Of a stretch of DNA of 64,000 nucleotides, positions 1-9,658 are shown piece by piece. The position numbers and the translations under genes are program-made. The notes under the pieces were generated by a model that was not told the origin of the DNA, searched no databases, and saw only the letters and a list, made by a program, of their open reading frames with translations. This DNA is from Pisolithus tinctorius (lineage: Eukaryota; Basidiomycota; Agaricomycetes; Boletales; Pisolithaceae), in contig JANFAH010000008.1 in the NCBI GenBank assembly GCA_024663395.1, positions 1,178,001-1,242,000 on the forward strand, written 5' to 3'. The first letter of the stretch is position 1. The number at the start of each line of letters is the position of its first letter.

Positions 1-35
1 CAAGAGCTGGCGGCCGGCACCAGCTCGCGTCCAGC

Positions 36-1068
36 ATGCTCTCCGACGACGGCATCGACTCACAGACATACGACGGCGATGTCGAATCATCCATCACCGC
101 AAGGGCAGGTCATCACGGGCATCCTGGCCTCCGCCATTCGTCGTCGACGTCGACGCTGACATCACAGATCGACGACAGCAGGGTGTACTCAAATGTACCC
201 CAGCTATCGACGCAAGAGCCAGCCCCCTTCAATACTGCCTCACTCACACCTCACGACATCCAATCGTTCGTCAGGAGAGCCATCGAGGGCGAACCAGGAC
301 GACCCTATCGCATCAACCCACCACCAACAGACAGACCAGTTCGCATCTACGCAGACGGTAACCCACTCGTTTCGTTCTGATCTCGGCAGATGTATTTAAC
401 GCAACGCCCTTTAGGCGTTTATGATCTATTTCACTTTGGGTAAGGGCCACCTTCAATGACCAACTTACCACGGAACACTGATCAGGACGGAGTTAGCCAC
501 GCCTTACAGCTCAGACAAGCAAAGCTCTCATTTCCCAACGTGTACCTGCTCGTCGGCGTTAGCAGCGACGAAGATGTCCGACACCACAAATGTCGCGGCG
601 TCATGAGCTACACCGAACGGTTCGTACTCCCCCTGCCTTTTTGTGTCCCGTCTCATCCATACCTAACCCTTAGATGCGAGGCTGTTCGTCACTGCCGATG
701 GGTAGACGAAATCGTCGCCGACGCACCGTGGATACTTGATTCCGCATTCCTCGAGAAGTGGAAAATCGATTATGTCGCACACGACGAGCAGCCCTACGGC
801 GCGGAAGGCCACGACGACGTGTATGCATTCATAAAGCAGCAAGGTACATACAACTTTATGATTCCCAAGTAGCCGCAAACATTCACATTTCCTCGCAGGA
901 AAATTCCTCCCCACCCGCCGCACACCTGGCGTCTCGACGTCCGATCTGCTAGCACGCATCGTGTCGGGATATCGGAACCGAGATTTTGACGAGAAACTCG
1001 AAAAGATGGGCCATTCGGAACTGAAAGCCGAGGGATGCGACTTTGAATGCAACAGTCAGTCCGAGTAA
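36..1068 (+). CDS. PCT1: choline-phosphate cytidylyltransferase (CDP-choline pathway)
   Basis: Transfers CMP from CTP to phosphocholine, the rate-limiting step of the Kennedy route to phosphatidylcholine. Model: 36-357, 415-439, 497-619, 674-843, 899-1068 (269 aa). The nucleotidyltransferase fold is clear: RPVRIYADGVYDLFHFGHA holds the HxGH motif, here split by two introns, then LLVGVSSDE, SVRHCRWVDE-type and YGAEGHDDVYAF stretches, and RTPGVSTSD near the end, matching the family's RTEGISTSD signature. The first 95 residues are a low-complexity Ser/Asp-rich tail as in other fungal enzymes. The frame is open upstream of the Met at 36 to the window edge, so the true start may lie outside. The C-terminal amphipathic tail seen in animal enzymes is short here. 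Family assignment is firm; only the 5' end is open. Confidence 0.93.
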
Positions 1069-1571
1069 CTGAAACGATCTATCTGCGAAGAGCATAAGCT
1101 AGATACATAGTACACAATAGACTTGGTAACGCTTCGCTGTCGCTCAGTCGCTATCAGTCAGCGTATCTGGTCGCCCTCCATTTCATGATTCACGTTTCAC
1201 CTTTTCGTTGGTTCGGGGCTCATTACTCCTATCAGGTAACGACGATCCCCACTTCCCGCGCGTTGCAGACAAGAGTCTGATGGTTCTAGATAATAATCTC
1301 ATTGCGTGGTAACCCCTGATATCCTGCGGCCTTGGAGTCATGAACACGTACGTGTGATTCGGTCTGTGACGACTCACCACATCGCATCCTCGCAGGTGAT
1401 AGTAGGAAAAGCTTCTTCGCGTAGCCAAATCACTATGCATACTCCAGCCCTCCAGGATCTCAACTTGCTGTATGAAGTTTAGGTTTAATTTAGCGGAGAT
1501 GACTCGATGGGCGGCAATTCATCCTATAAAGGAGCGGCCTTGAACCATAACGCCCCTTCCATCAAACCACC
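1069..1571. other. intergenic stretch with SRAP-tail copy and TATA box
   Basis: Holds the 3' flank of the cytidylyltransferase gene and, at about 1155-1300, a diverged copy of the 3' end of the SRAP gene at 3905-4030 (see findings). A TATAAA at 1525-1530 sits 42-47 bp before the Met of the next gene. No gene is supported here. Confidence 0.6.
1525..1530 (+). promoter_or_regulatory. TATA box of the small secreted protein gene
   Basis: TATAAA about 45 bp before the start codon at 1572, the usual place for short-leader fungal genes encoding abundant secreted proteins. Confidence 0.6.
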
Positions 1572-1891
1572 ATGAACCTCAAGCTGCTCAGTCTCCTTGC
1601 TCTCAGCTCCGTACCCGTAGCAATGGCGGGCCCTTTTGCCTATGCCTTATGTCAAACTGGTAAGTCGATGAGACGCATCCAACACGGAACTGGTACATGG
1701 TTTTCTGCTGTTGCTTCATGTGTTTCACAGGGTGCAACACAGTTACTGTAGCTTGTTATGCGGCAGCCGGGTTCACCTTTGGGTCGGTCGCTGCCGCTGC
1801 GGCACCCTCGTTACTCGTTGGCTGTAACACAGCCCAAGGCGCATGTATGGCCGCATGCGCCGCGACCGCGTTACTGGCACCGGTTCCTTGA
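1572..1891 (+). CDS. small secreted Cys-rich protein, zygote-specific class V-like family
   Basis: Two exons, 1572-1659 and 1731-1891, give an 82-aa protein. It begins with a clear signal peptide (MNLKLLSLLALSSVPVAMAG) and continues as a short Ala/Cys-rich domain with six Cys after the cleavage site (CQTGC, ACYAAAG, GCNTAQGACMAACAA). This pattern matches a family of tiny secreted proteins common in agaricomycete genomes and often annotated as zygote-specific protein; its function is unknown. Length, signal peptide, TATA box and intron in the middle of the CxxxC motif all agree with that family. The role cannot be read from the sequence; secretion is inferred from the leader. Confidence 0.8.
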
Positions 1892-1918
1892 GCTCTTGGC
1901 TCTATCCCTGTCAATGAG

Positions 1919-1947
1919 TATGTCTTATGTCTTATGTCTTATGTAGG
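1919..1947 (+). repeat. short TTATGTC tandem repeat
   Basis: Three to four tandem copies of the 7-mer TATGTCT just after the small secreted protein gene, in its 3' flank. A simple microsatellite. Confidence 0.7.
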
Positions 1948-2254
1948 GTGGGGACTAACTGAGTGATCATCAATCCAAGAGAGCCTTGGGGCAGTTGGGC
2001 CCATATTTTCTTGCCTTTGCTGTGTTACTCTGTACTTGTTTCTTATTTGTTCTGTTCATTGTAAAACCCAGTGTCTGCTTTGTCACCATATGTACCAATA
2101 TTTTCCTTCTTTACGATGACCTTGGAACATGAGTTTTGGGTCAATTTTCACCTGAAAAGAGCAGAGAATTCTTGTTTACAACATACACCGTCAAGGCAGT
2201 TAGTTGGATGTTTCCAAGATCGAATATGAAAGAGAGGAACGATGTATAACATAC

Positions 2255-2515
2255 AAGCACCATGTTTCGCAACCATGGCAAATTTACAGTTCCTTCGAAT
2301 TTCCGTCCACGCCAGAGATCAATAGTTTAACGCTTAGGGAGCCTCTATATGTATCGAATGGATTCCAGGTAAACCTGTGCAAAGGGCGATCCAGACAAGA
2401 ATGAGAACATCGCAGGCTGCACTGTTTCCAGACAGTTACTTCTGTATTGTTCGAGGTAGGAAAGAGAAAGGGTTTTTGTACAACACGCTACACGGGCCCT
2501 TTGATATGGTAGAGA
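2255..2515 (+). repeat. diverged direct repeat, copy 1
   Basis: Aligns along most of its length with 3010-3255. Shared blocks include GTGCAAAGGGCGATCCAGAC and the downstream GAATGAGAACA, and the TTTCCAGA and GAGGTAGGAAAG/GAGATAGGAAAG stretches. Copy 1 has an extra block near 2310-2345. Confidence 0.75.
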
Positions 2516-3009
2516 ACAGGCATGGGTGAAACAGGATCATAACACGGGTAGCCCGCTGACTAAGCGGAGGGCGCGCATGTGAGAAAGTGAGGGTCGGGCG
2601 ACTTGTGGGCTGCATGCAACCCTTGCCCGTTCGTTGGTACTCAATCCAATTCTACTGAAAGACACTGTATGTAGGCCATGTAATTATTCACGAAATAAAT
2701 GGGTATTCTGCGAAGAGACCTGCCCAAATTTGCTAGATGAGTGGTGTTCGGGTGCGGGAAGCGATCCTGATGCAAATTTCCCACTTTTCGTTAGCTAAGA
2801 GCATAGATAAACATATGTAAGACATGAACAGAGTTCCTCGGCACCCTCCCGAGTCATCCCGCCCGAGCCATGACAGTGTGATGCCCGGCAGGGCCTACCT
2901 AAATGCGCGACACCTTCCATGCCCACCTGCCTGACGGCGGCATTTCCTTTTAAAGAAGTTCCCACGGCATCGCCACCTGCAAATTTTTCGTGCTAAGTAA
3001 GAGGAACCA

Positions 3010-3255
3010 CCGTGTTCCGGAGTCATGGCAATTTTACGATTCTTTTGAATTTCCACTCGACATACATGTATTGAATGGATTCTGGGTATACCGGTGCAAA
3101 GGGCGATCCAGACGAGAATGAGAACACCGCAGGCGACTTTGAATTCGGGGTGTAGTTACATAGGGCTGCACGGTTTCCAGATAGTTAGTTCGAGATAGGA
3201 AAGCAAAGAGGTTTTCGTGCAATACGCCACATGGGCCATTTAGGATCATATCAAG
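3010..3255 (+). repeat. diverged direct repeat, copy 2
   Basis: Partner of 2255-2515, same orientation. It carries an extra segment of about 30 bp near 3133-3162 that copy 1 lacks. Neither copy has a convincing long ORF, so this may be an old non-coding duplication or a relic of a mobile element. Confidence 0.75.
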
Positions 3256-3419
3256 TAATCAATACCACGTAATGTTCCGACCTCTGCAGTTGTATGCCCC
3301 TTAAGTGCTACATAGTGCATCCCGCCAATAACTATGGTACGGGCTTGAACGTTTGAATCCACTACGTTCCGTGCGCTGACGATAGTTCCCATTCAAGTCT
3401 GACACGGTGCGAAGTTGCC

Positions 3420-3698
3420 ATGCCGAAGGTGAGCAAACTAAACTGCCTGATGAGCCAAAGGACACGTGCATCGACATCGAGCCTGTTGCCTCCAGCGCGT
3501 ACATTGGGAAGTTGTCTGGATGCTAATGCGTATCGCCCTGATAAATGCGACAAGCTCGTCAAGGCTTTGTATCTCTGTTGCGATGAGATGTACAAGAAAG
3601 GTGGCAGAGGTGCAGAGTCGAGCGCTTGTCCCATGCAGAGTGTTGTGGAGCGTTGGTTGAAGAGGCACACTGACGCCGACGTTGACTCTCGAGGGTGA
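3420..3698 (+). pseudogene. CMC4-like twin CX9C mitochondrial protein, damaged N-terminus
   Basis: The last two thirds match the CMC4 family of small intermembrane-space proteins: CLDANAYRPDKC, then a clean second CX9C (C-DKLVKALYL-CC), then SSACPMQSVVERWLKRH. The first helix with its Cys pair is broken. In another frame, 3480-3495 reads ACCLQ, the expected family sequence just before SCLD, but a 14-nt block (3496-3509) separates the two frames, the first expected Cys codon reads Arg, and stops lie upstream in that frame. The ATG at 3420 opens a frame that runs into the intact part but encodes an unrelated N-terminus. I read it as a decayed or recently damaged gene; an unusual splice form is less likely because the block is too short for an intron. 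Confidence 0.6.
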
Positions 3699-3942
3699 CG
3701 AACATCAAGTACGTTTCACCGTACGTCATGCTTTGCCACTTCTATCGTCCTGCACTCTCCTCCTAGGCGCTGCTCACCTCGGCTGTCAGATGCACTACGT
3801 AAGAACGTACGCTGTCAAGCCACGGCGTGCATGGATACGTCCATTCAATTTTTAGTATCAATCCCATAATCAGATTTGCATCCCCCTCATTGTCACAAAT
3901 ACAGAGTTGGTAATATCATCAACGTATCTTGCTGCCCCTATT

Positions 3943-5156
3943 TCATGATTCACGCTTTACCTTCTTTTCGTCATTTTGGGGCTCATCGCTCTTGCCAGGC
4001 AACGACAATTCTCGCTTGCGTTTTGCTGTCGTGGTGGCTTCCTGCTTGGACCTCTGTTTCGCAAACATGGCTTGAATACCATCCTTGCGGGTTGATAGCG
4101 GTTGGATAAACGTGGGTGACTCTGCCCCGACCTTTCCGACTTCCTTTGGCACTTGGTAGCTGGCGGACGAACGTGACCATCGAACAAATGCAAAAATAAC
4201 GCGATGGCTTACCACTGAAGAGGCGCTTTTGCGTCTTCCCATGGATGCAACAACTTTGCAAGCTCAGCAGACCAGGTCTGAGATGACGTATCCAACCAAC
4301 GATTCACATCCTCAACCGAAGACAGAATAACCGGTTGGCGATCGTGCAACCAGCTCAACCCCTTGCTGGCATCCGTCGTAACAATCGCGAACGTGTAGGC
4401 AGGTTCAGAGCCATCTACCAGAAGGGATCGTTGGTTCTGCATTCGCTGTTGTTGGAGGAAGAGAATCACCTTTCTCGACGACAGACTCGTAGAGACCAGC
4501 CATCAACATGACCTTGTCGCCGGAGGAGTGTCTTATGAAGTGCGGAAGCTTGTTCTTGCCTTTAGTTTGCCACTCGTAGTATCTAGGGTAAAATCATCCG
4601 TCATCCACGAGCATACGTGGAATGTATACATACCCTTGACAAATGACGACGCACCGGTTCCTCCCTCGAAATCTATTCCACATCCCCACACCCTCGACCA
4701 AATTCTCCGAGCGCGCATTGATAGCCTGTGCCCCCCTTTCCTTGCCATACTTTATACCCCACCGCATCGTGTGCATAACGAGGTCGACCGGGCCAGAATC
4801 TGCGGCAGGTTCCTCCGATGCTGAAGACGAAGCCGGAGGCTGCTGCTCGGCGCTTGATGATGGTTTCTTGGTCGTGGAAGCATCTCCGGGAGTGCGACGG
4901 ATGACGGGTGCTTGAGTATTAGGTGCTATGTTATAACGCGGCTTTCGTCGAAAAAAAAAAGGTGAGACGAGATGGGATGGAAGTATCGAGGGGACAGTAC
5001 CATGAAGTTGTCTTCCCCGACCCAGCCTTGGACGTTCAGCTGGGGATAACCTGGCAGGGCACGGATCTCAGCTCGCTGTATCGACATAATCAGCCCACGA
5101 TGAACTCATATGTCGACGAGACCCACCTGCATTGCCAGTGCAAACCTGCCACACAT
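3943..5156 (-). CDS. SRAP-domain protein (HMCES/YedK type)
   Basis: Forms a covalent link through Cys2 with abasic sites in single-stranded DNA and so shields them during replication. Model on the minus strand: 5156-5127, 5075-5001, 4941-4634, 4582-4470, 4414-4213, 4159-3943 (314 aa). It starts MCGRFAL, giving the catalytic Cys2 after Met removal. The other active-site residues are in place: Asn39 in PRYNIAPN, Glu141 in YYEW, His199 in LHDRQPVIL. The core ends with VPKEVGKVG and SPTFIQP, followed by a basic tail rich in Lys and Arg (KKVKRES at the end) that could be a nuclear signal. It lies head to head with the TFIID-type gene, 88 bp between start codons. Its 3' end has a diverged copy at 1183-1260. 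Assignment is firm. Confidence 0.93.
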
Positions 5157-5244
5157 TGTGGTCGACAGGGGCAAGTACTAGTCAGAAACTCGTTGTACAG
5201 CCACCTTTGCATAGTCTCTGGTCCTCCGTGCTCGCACATACACA
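5157..5244. promoter_or_regulatory. 88-bp bidirectional promoter
   Basis: The only DNA between the two divergent start codons of the SRAP gene (minus) and the histone-fold gene (plus). It must carry core promoter signals for both; no TATA box is evident. Confidence 0.5.
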
Positions 5245-6931
5245 ATGTCGACGTCGACGACGACGACGTCCCACATCGCAACGTCCGCCATCGTCGACTC
5301 GATCGTCATCAAAATCCTCCACGCCCACAGCTTCACACGCACGTCCTCTCAGGCCCTCTCCGTCCTTTCCAACCTACTCACCCGCTACCTTGTCCTCATC
5401 GCATCGGCATGTGGACAGTACGCAGAACTAGCAGGCCGATCTCGTCTATCCGCGTCCGACGTCGTCGCATGCCTAAATGAACTAGGGACAGACGTCGAGG
5501 AGCTCAGCGGGTATTGTAGCACCGAGGGCATCGACCTGTCGCGGTATGCGGCCAGCAGTGCCAAGAGACTCGACGACCTCGCAGAATTCAAAAGTATGCT
5601 GTCCTTTTTGCTTCAATGCTATGCGTTCTTTACGCTGTCTCGCAGGTTATCTTCTGGAGGGAATTCCTCCTCCACAAGAATATCCACCTCTTTCCCCGCG
5701 ACCTTCTCGTCCGCCATCACGTTCGAGCAGCGTAGCCCACGGCGACGTTGACGACGAGGACGACAATATCGACAACGAACCCATTGTGGTCCCCCTAAGG
5801 AGTATGTTTATCTTCCTCCCCCGGACCTGGTCTCATTATTTTCTCCAGTTCCGTCCCCCGAAGAATCTGGATATGGTCTCAGCTTCTTACCGCCCCTCCC
5901 TGGCGCCACTCAACCACGCTCACCTTCCCCAACGCCCGCTCCGGCTCCAGAGCCCGTCAAGATAGAAAGACCCCCCTCGCCTCTACCTCAACACATAGCT
6001 TCCACGACCGGAGCAGACTACACTACACAAGTTCCCTATGCCGATTCCGTTCTTTCCTCCGCACCCCCATGGCACTTACCCAATCGGCCACCACCGTCCT
6101 CAAAGCCGCAGGCAACAGCGCGCTTCCCAACTCCCTCTCCTCAACAAGCCCTCCTGTCCGCATACCACCACATCCTAACTCACCCGGTGCACCAACCCGC
6201 ACCTCCCAACCCCGCCAAACATAAAGTCGCCATGGCCCTCCTGTCCCAGATCCAATCCAACCCCCGCTGGGACGCGCCAACCACGCTATACGGCAACATC
6301 GTTCCATGCCCTCCACGCGTCACAACCATCAGCCCATCCTATCCTATTGCTTTGTCCACCCTCGAAGACATCCGTGCCGGCAAGGATGTCGACGACAAAA
6401 AAGCGATGCTCCCTCCTGCTCCGGCTAGACCGGTATTCTCAAGTGATAGACCGGTGTACCTCGCCTCCCAGCAAGCTTCACGTCTCCCCGAGCTCGCTCG
6501 CCAAGTCCTACCTGTTCGTAACGCGATCTCTTTTCACTTCCAATATACACTAACTTCTCTTTTTACTTTTATAGGGAACCGTTCAAGCACGTACCACCCG
6601 CCTGACCCATCCCCCTGTTCTACAACGCGGCTCACAAAAACTCATATACGGTCCAGGCATCAGCGCACCTTGGAATTCGTCTTTAGCCAGTGGTGGGGGA
6701 CCCGCCAGCCAACAGCAACAGCAGCAGCCATCTAAACAGTCATCCAAAGGTGGCGAAGACAACACGTCGGCAAATGGCAAGGAGACACCAACGTTTTCAC
6801 TACCAGACGCGCAGATGTTTGCGACTTGGGATTACGAGGTGAAACGTTACCAGGATCCTTTGAGCAGAAGGGGTAGGGTTGTTGGTGTCTCCCACCCACA
6901 GAAACGGACGTCCGGTATGACGTCGGGATAG
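5245..6931 (+). CDS. BTP/histone-fold TFIID subunit, TAF8- or TAF3-like
   Basis: Model: 5245-5593, 5646-5801, 5849-6513, 6575-6931 (508 aa). Residues about 12-90 form a bromodomain-associated (BTP) histone fold: AIVDSIVIKILHAH, SSQALSVLSNLLTRYL, LSASDVVACLNELG. Such folds dimerise with TAF10 inside TFIID, which loads RNA polymerase II. After it come an acidic patch (VDDEDDNIDNEP), then a FLPPLPG stretch that resembles the Pro-rich element following the fold in TAF8, and long Pro/Ser/Gln-rich disorder ending near a poly-Gln run. No PHD finger is present, which argues against an animal-like TAF3. The fold is clear; the choice between TAF8 and TAF3 is not settled by what I can see. Confidence 0.8.
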
Positions 6932-7347
6932 CATCACCCAAAAACGTTGGCGCGTATCCTCATACCACTTTTTCGTACGGCATTGATGTTGGCATTTCTC
7001 AAGTTCCTCCTAAGTGTATATGTATGTACCGCATGTAATAGTTGCAAAGCTTAGACTTCATATTCAACGTTCTAAGGTCATTTCAGTAACATAGCGGTGC
7101 CAGACTTGGAATGTAAACAACTCGTGAAGTATCCAACGATCACAACGAAATAAGAGGTTTCTCCGGTACTAATCATCCTCGATCATACGAATGTCAAACA
7201 ATACGCAGGGACATGAAATACAGAACAATAAACACGACAGCAACCAACCATAACACGGAATCACTGACATGTAACAAAAGAACGAATGAAAAAAAGATAA
7301 GATACATGACATGACATAGACCACATGGGGAGAGGATGAAGTAGTAC
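6932..7347. other. intergenic, convergent 3' ends
   Basis: Lies between the 3' ends of the histone-fold gene (plus) and the SAP-domain gene (minus). AT-rich, with no ORF or RNA gene that I can support. Confidence 0.6.
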
Positions 7348-8645
7348 CTAGGGTTGAGAGGCCTCGCCCATAGTCAGTCGTTTTGGCGCTCCTGTTCGGC
7401 GGAGCTTGCTTTCTGCATACGCACGGGGGGCAACAGCAATAGCCTCAGCGAATGCGAGCGCCGCAACAACTGAAGCGTGCAGGAGACGCCACTGGGCCCC
7501 GAGGATGTCGACACACTCCACCCGGGACTTGAATGTATCGTAAGGATAAGCACAGTGTACCGCCACGCGTATAACCGATGCCGTGAGGGGATCGAAATAC
7601 AGGGTGTGGGGAGCACGTGCAGACGGCGAGTTGCCGGGTTGGAAGGAGACTAGAGAGCCAGCAAGAGCTGGAATGACGACAGTGGGGATGGCCCAGTGGA
7701 TGAGAATCGTCCAAAACGTAGGGGAACCAAAGGTGGCGAGGGGAGCGTAGGAGATAAAAAGATGGAAGTTGTTGACCCCAATGATTTGCAGTGGTAGGAA
7801 CTAGAAGTCGTCACCGTAAGCTAGCAAGCTCACCTGAACACGAAGTGGCACTCACCTCGACCGTCTTCCATGGAATGACGACGTACAAAATATACAGTAA
7901 CTCAAGGACCATAGATATCCACCATATATTCGTCGAACTGGAGAGCACCTATGAAACTTATGAGCACTGAGATCACAATAATACCGTGCAACAAACCGTT
8001 CTAGACGAGAACAAAAGCTGCTTAGCAGCTTGGTTCGCATCGGTCTGCACCCTCCTCAAAGAGCCAACAGCGCGCTCCACAGACGGCGTGGGGATAACCC
8101 GCAAGACACTCTTCGGAGCAGCGGACAGAGGGACCTCGTCGGCATTTCTCGTCGCAGGCGTCTGCGTTGTCTCGATCTGCAACGCGCTAGTTTCCGGCGA
8201 AACAGGTGCCTTCTTCAACATCATCGACACCTCGCGGGCATCCGGGACAGGGGTACTCTCGCGGACGATGCTAAGGGCATTAAACCGACGAGTAGACCGC
8301 GTGTGCTTGGGACTCTCTGATGATTTGACGAGTACTTCCTCGGAAGTCGATGACGGAACGGAACGACTACAAACATGTCTTAGTTGCAGCAGCGGCAAGG
8401 ATATACACAATAATAATAACTCACGGTACCGCTGTTGCAGGTTGTGGCTGGATACTCCTCTTCCTCTTACCAAAAAGCCCAGAAAATGCCGGGTCATCCT
8501 CGAGCTGCTGGTTGTCATCCAGGTGTTTTCTGATTCGCAGCTGAAGCTCCTCTCGCGTTCCCTTGTCACTGATACGAAGTGCAACGGCGATGTCTTGTAG
8601 TTCGGATTTCTTTTTAATCTGGAGGGATCCTGAGTAGGGTGCCAT
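7348..8645 (-). CDS. SAP-domain protein with C-terminal membrane segments
   Basis: Minus-strand model: 8645-8425, 8366-7997, 7948-7856, 7800-7348 (378 aa). Residues about 8-45 form a SAP motif ([33 protein letters not shown]), a DNA-binding helix-turn-helix found in chromatin proteins. A long Ser/Pro/Thr-rich linker follows. The C-terminal half has several hydrophobic helices: [39 protein letters not shown] and [17 protein letters not shown]. The combination suggests a protein that tethers chromatin to a nuclear or ER membrane, which is inference only. I have seen related proteins only in basidiomycetes and know no studied member. The third exon's donor (7996) was chosen over 7984 because the latter leaves a 36-nt intron. 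Gene is divergent from the CFEM-like gene. Confidence 0.83.
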
Positions 8646-8922
8646 CGTAGATACGGTGATTGTATGATGCGACAGCCAGACGATGGTGGACCGTAGAACA
8701 GGGTCGATATGTTCAGTAACTCAACCCAAATCAACGAACAGGCGTGTTGCGTGCAATCATGTGCACGTGACCCGCGACGTATGTGCGCGGACCCCAAACA
8801 CCAGCTGCACTCACAGAGTCCCGGGGTCCAGTGCATCTTTGTCTCCACCCAAAACAGTGTATCTTACCGAGCCAGACGTTGACCGTCTTAATAAAGAGTC
8901 CTCCGGAAGGACACGGCCGACC

Positions 8923-9658
8923 ATGCTTAATATTACGCCCTTGGTATCGCTCTTCGCGCTTGCTGGTCAAGGCTAGTACCATCCACCATCTGCACAACCC
9001 CGTTCTTATCCTTCGATCATCTGCAGCATATGCTTTGACCATCGATGTCGGTGGATCCGTGGGCAACGTATCCGCGGCAGACTTCCTCAATGTTCCAGAC
9101 TCAAGTCTGTTGGATACTGTGAGTAATACACTTCATCCTCTCTTCTTTCTTTTGATCCGACGATTCGCAGTGTCAGAGCCCCTGCAACAATGCTACCACT
9201 CAGATACAGGTGCGTTCTGTCCTCACCATCTACCTACTCCCATTCCGACGTAAAAACCACACAGAATTGCGGTCCTGACGACATGTGTCTCTGCGGACCA
9301 GGGACCGTCACCGCCATAACCTCCTGTCAACAGTGTATGTTTGATGACCTGGTCGACAGGTTTGCGGAGAGCACAGATCCCCGCGCTGGCTCAGCTTCAG
9401 CGCTAACCGGTCCGTATTCCCCTTAATCAAAACTGTAATACCAGGCGACGTATTGATGACCAACATACGACAGCTTATAGCACTGCATGCTCCGCCGCAG
9501 TAAATGTGACTATCCCGTCCCAGTTCATCACCTTACACCTCCCTCCGAATTGGGATGGTCCGTATGGTGTTGGTCTCAGTCTACCAGTCACCGTTCTTGT
9601 AGTTGCGGCGGGTGCCCTACTGGGAGGAAGTGCCGTCTTGTTGTTGTCCAACATGTAG
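8923..9658 (+). CDS. CFEM-like secreted, membrane-anchored Cys-rich protein
   Basis: Model: 8923-8965, 9027-9118, 9171-9209, 9265-9409, 9474-9658 (167 aa). The short hydrophobic leader ends near AYA, then comes a Cys-rich domain with the spacing CQSPCNNATTQIQ-NC, DDMCLCG, SCQQC and, after a gap, ACSAA. Eight or so Cys in this order resemble CFEM and related fungal surface domains. The C-terminus is one hydrophobic helix (LPVTVLVVAAGALLGGSAVL) that may be a GPI signal or a membrane anchor. In mushrooms such proteins are secreted or wall-bound and are usually of unknown role; some CFEM proteins bind haem. Fine splicing was set by frame: five short exons, introns of 51-64 nt. Family placement is by Cys pattern, not by a strict CFEM match. 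Confidence 0.78.

Larger units (their letters stand above)
1948..3419. other. gene-poor stretch with a diverged duplicated segment
   Basis: No ORF here has a recognisable product. Two segments, about 2255-2515 and 3010-3255, are diverged copies of each other with small indels (see findings). The rest shows nothing I can support. Confidence 0.6.

Noticed and set aside
5546..5965. 139-codon plus-strand frame inside the histone-fold gene
   Set aside because: Only the middle coincides with exon 2; the rest runs through introns of the spliced model.
7986..8600. 204-codon plus-strand frame
   Set aside because: Antisense shadow of the SAP-domain gene, whose spliced frame has a recognisable motif.
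7973..8848. 291-codon uninterrupted minus-strand frame
   Set aside because: Runs through two introns of the SAP-domain gene in changing frames; only its middle part is exon.
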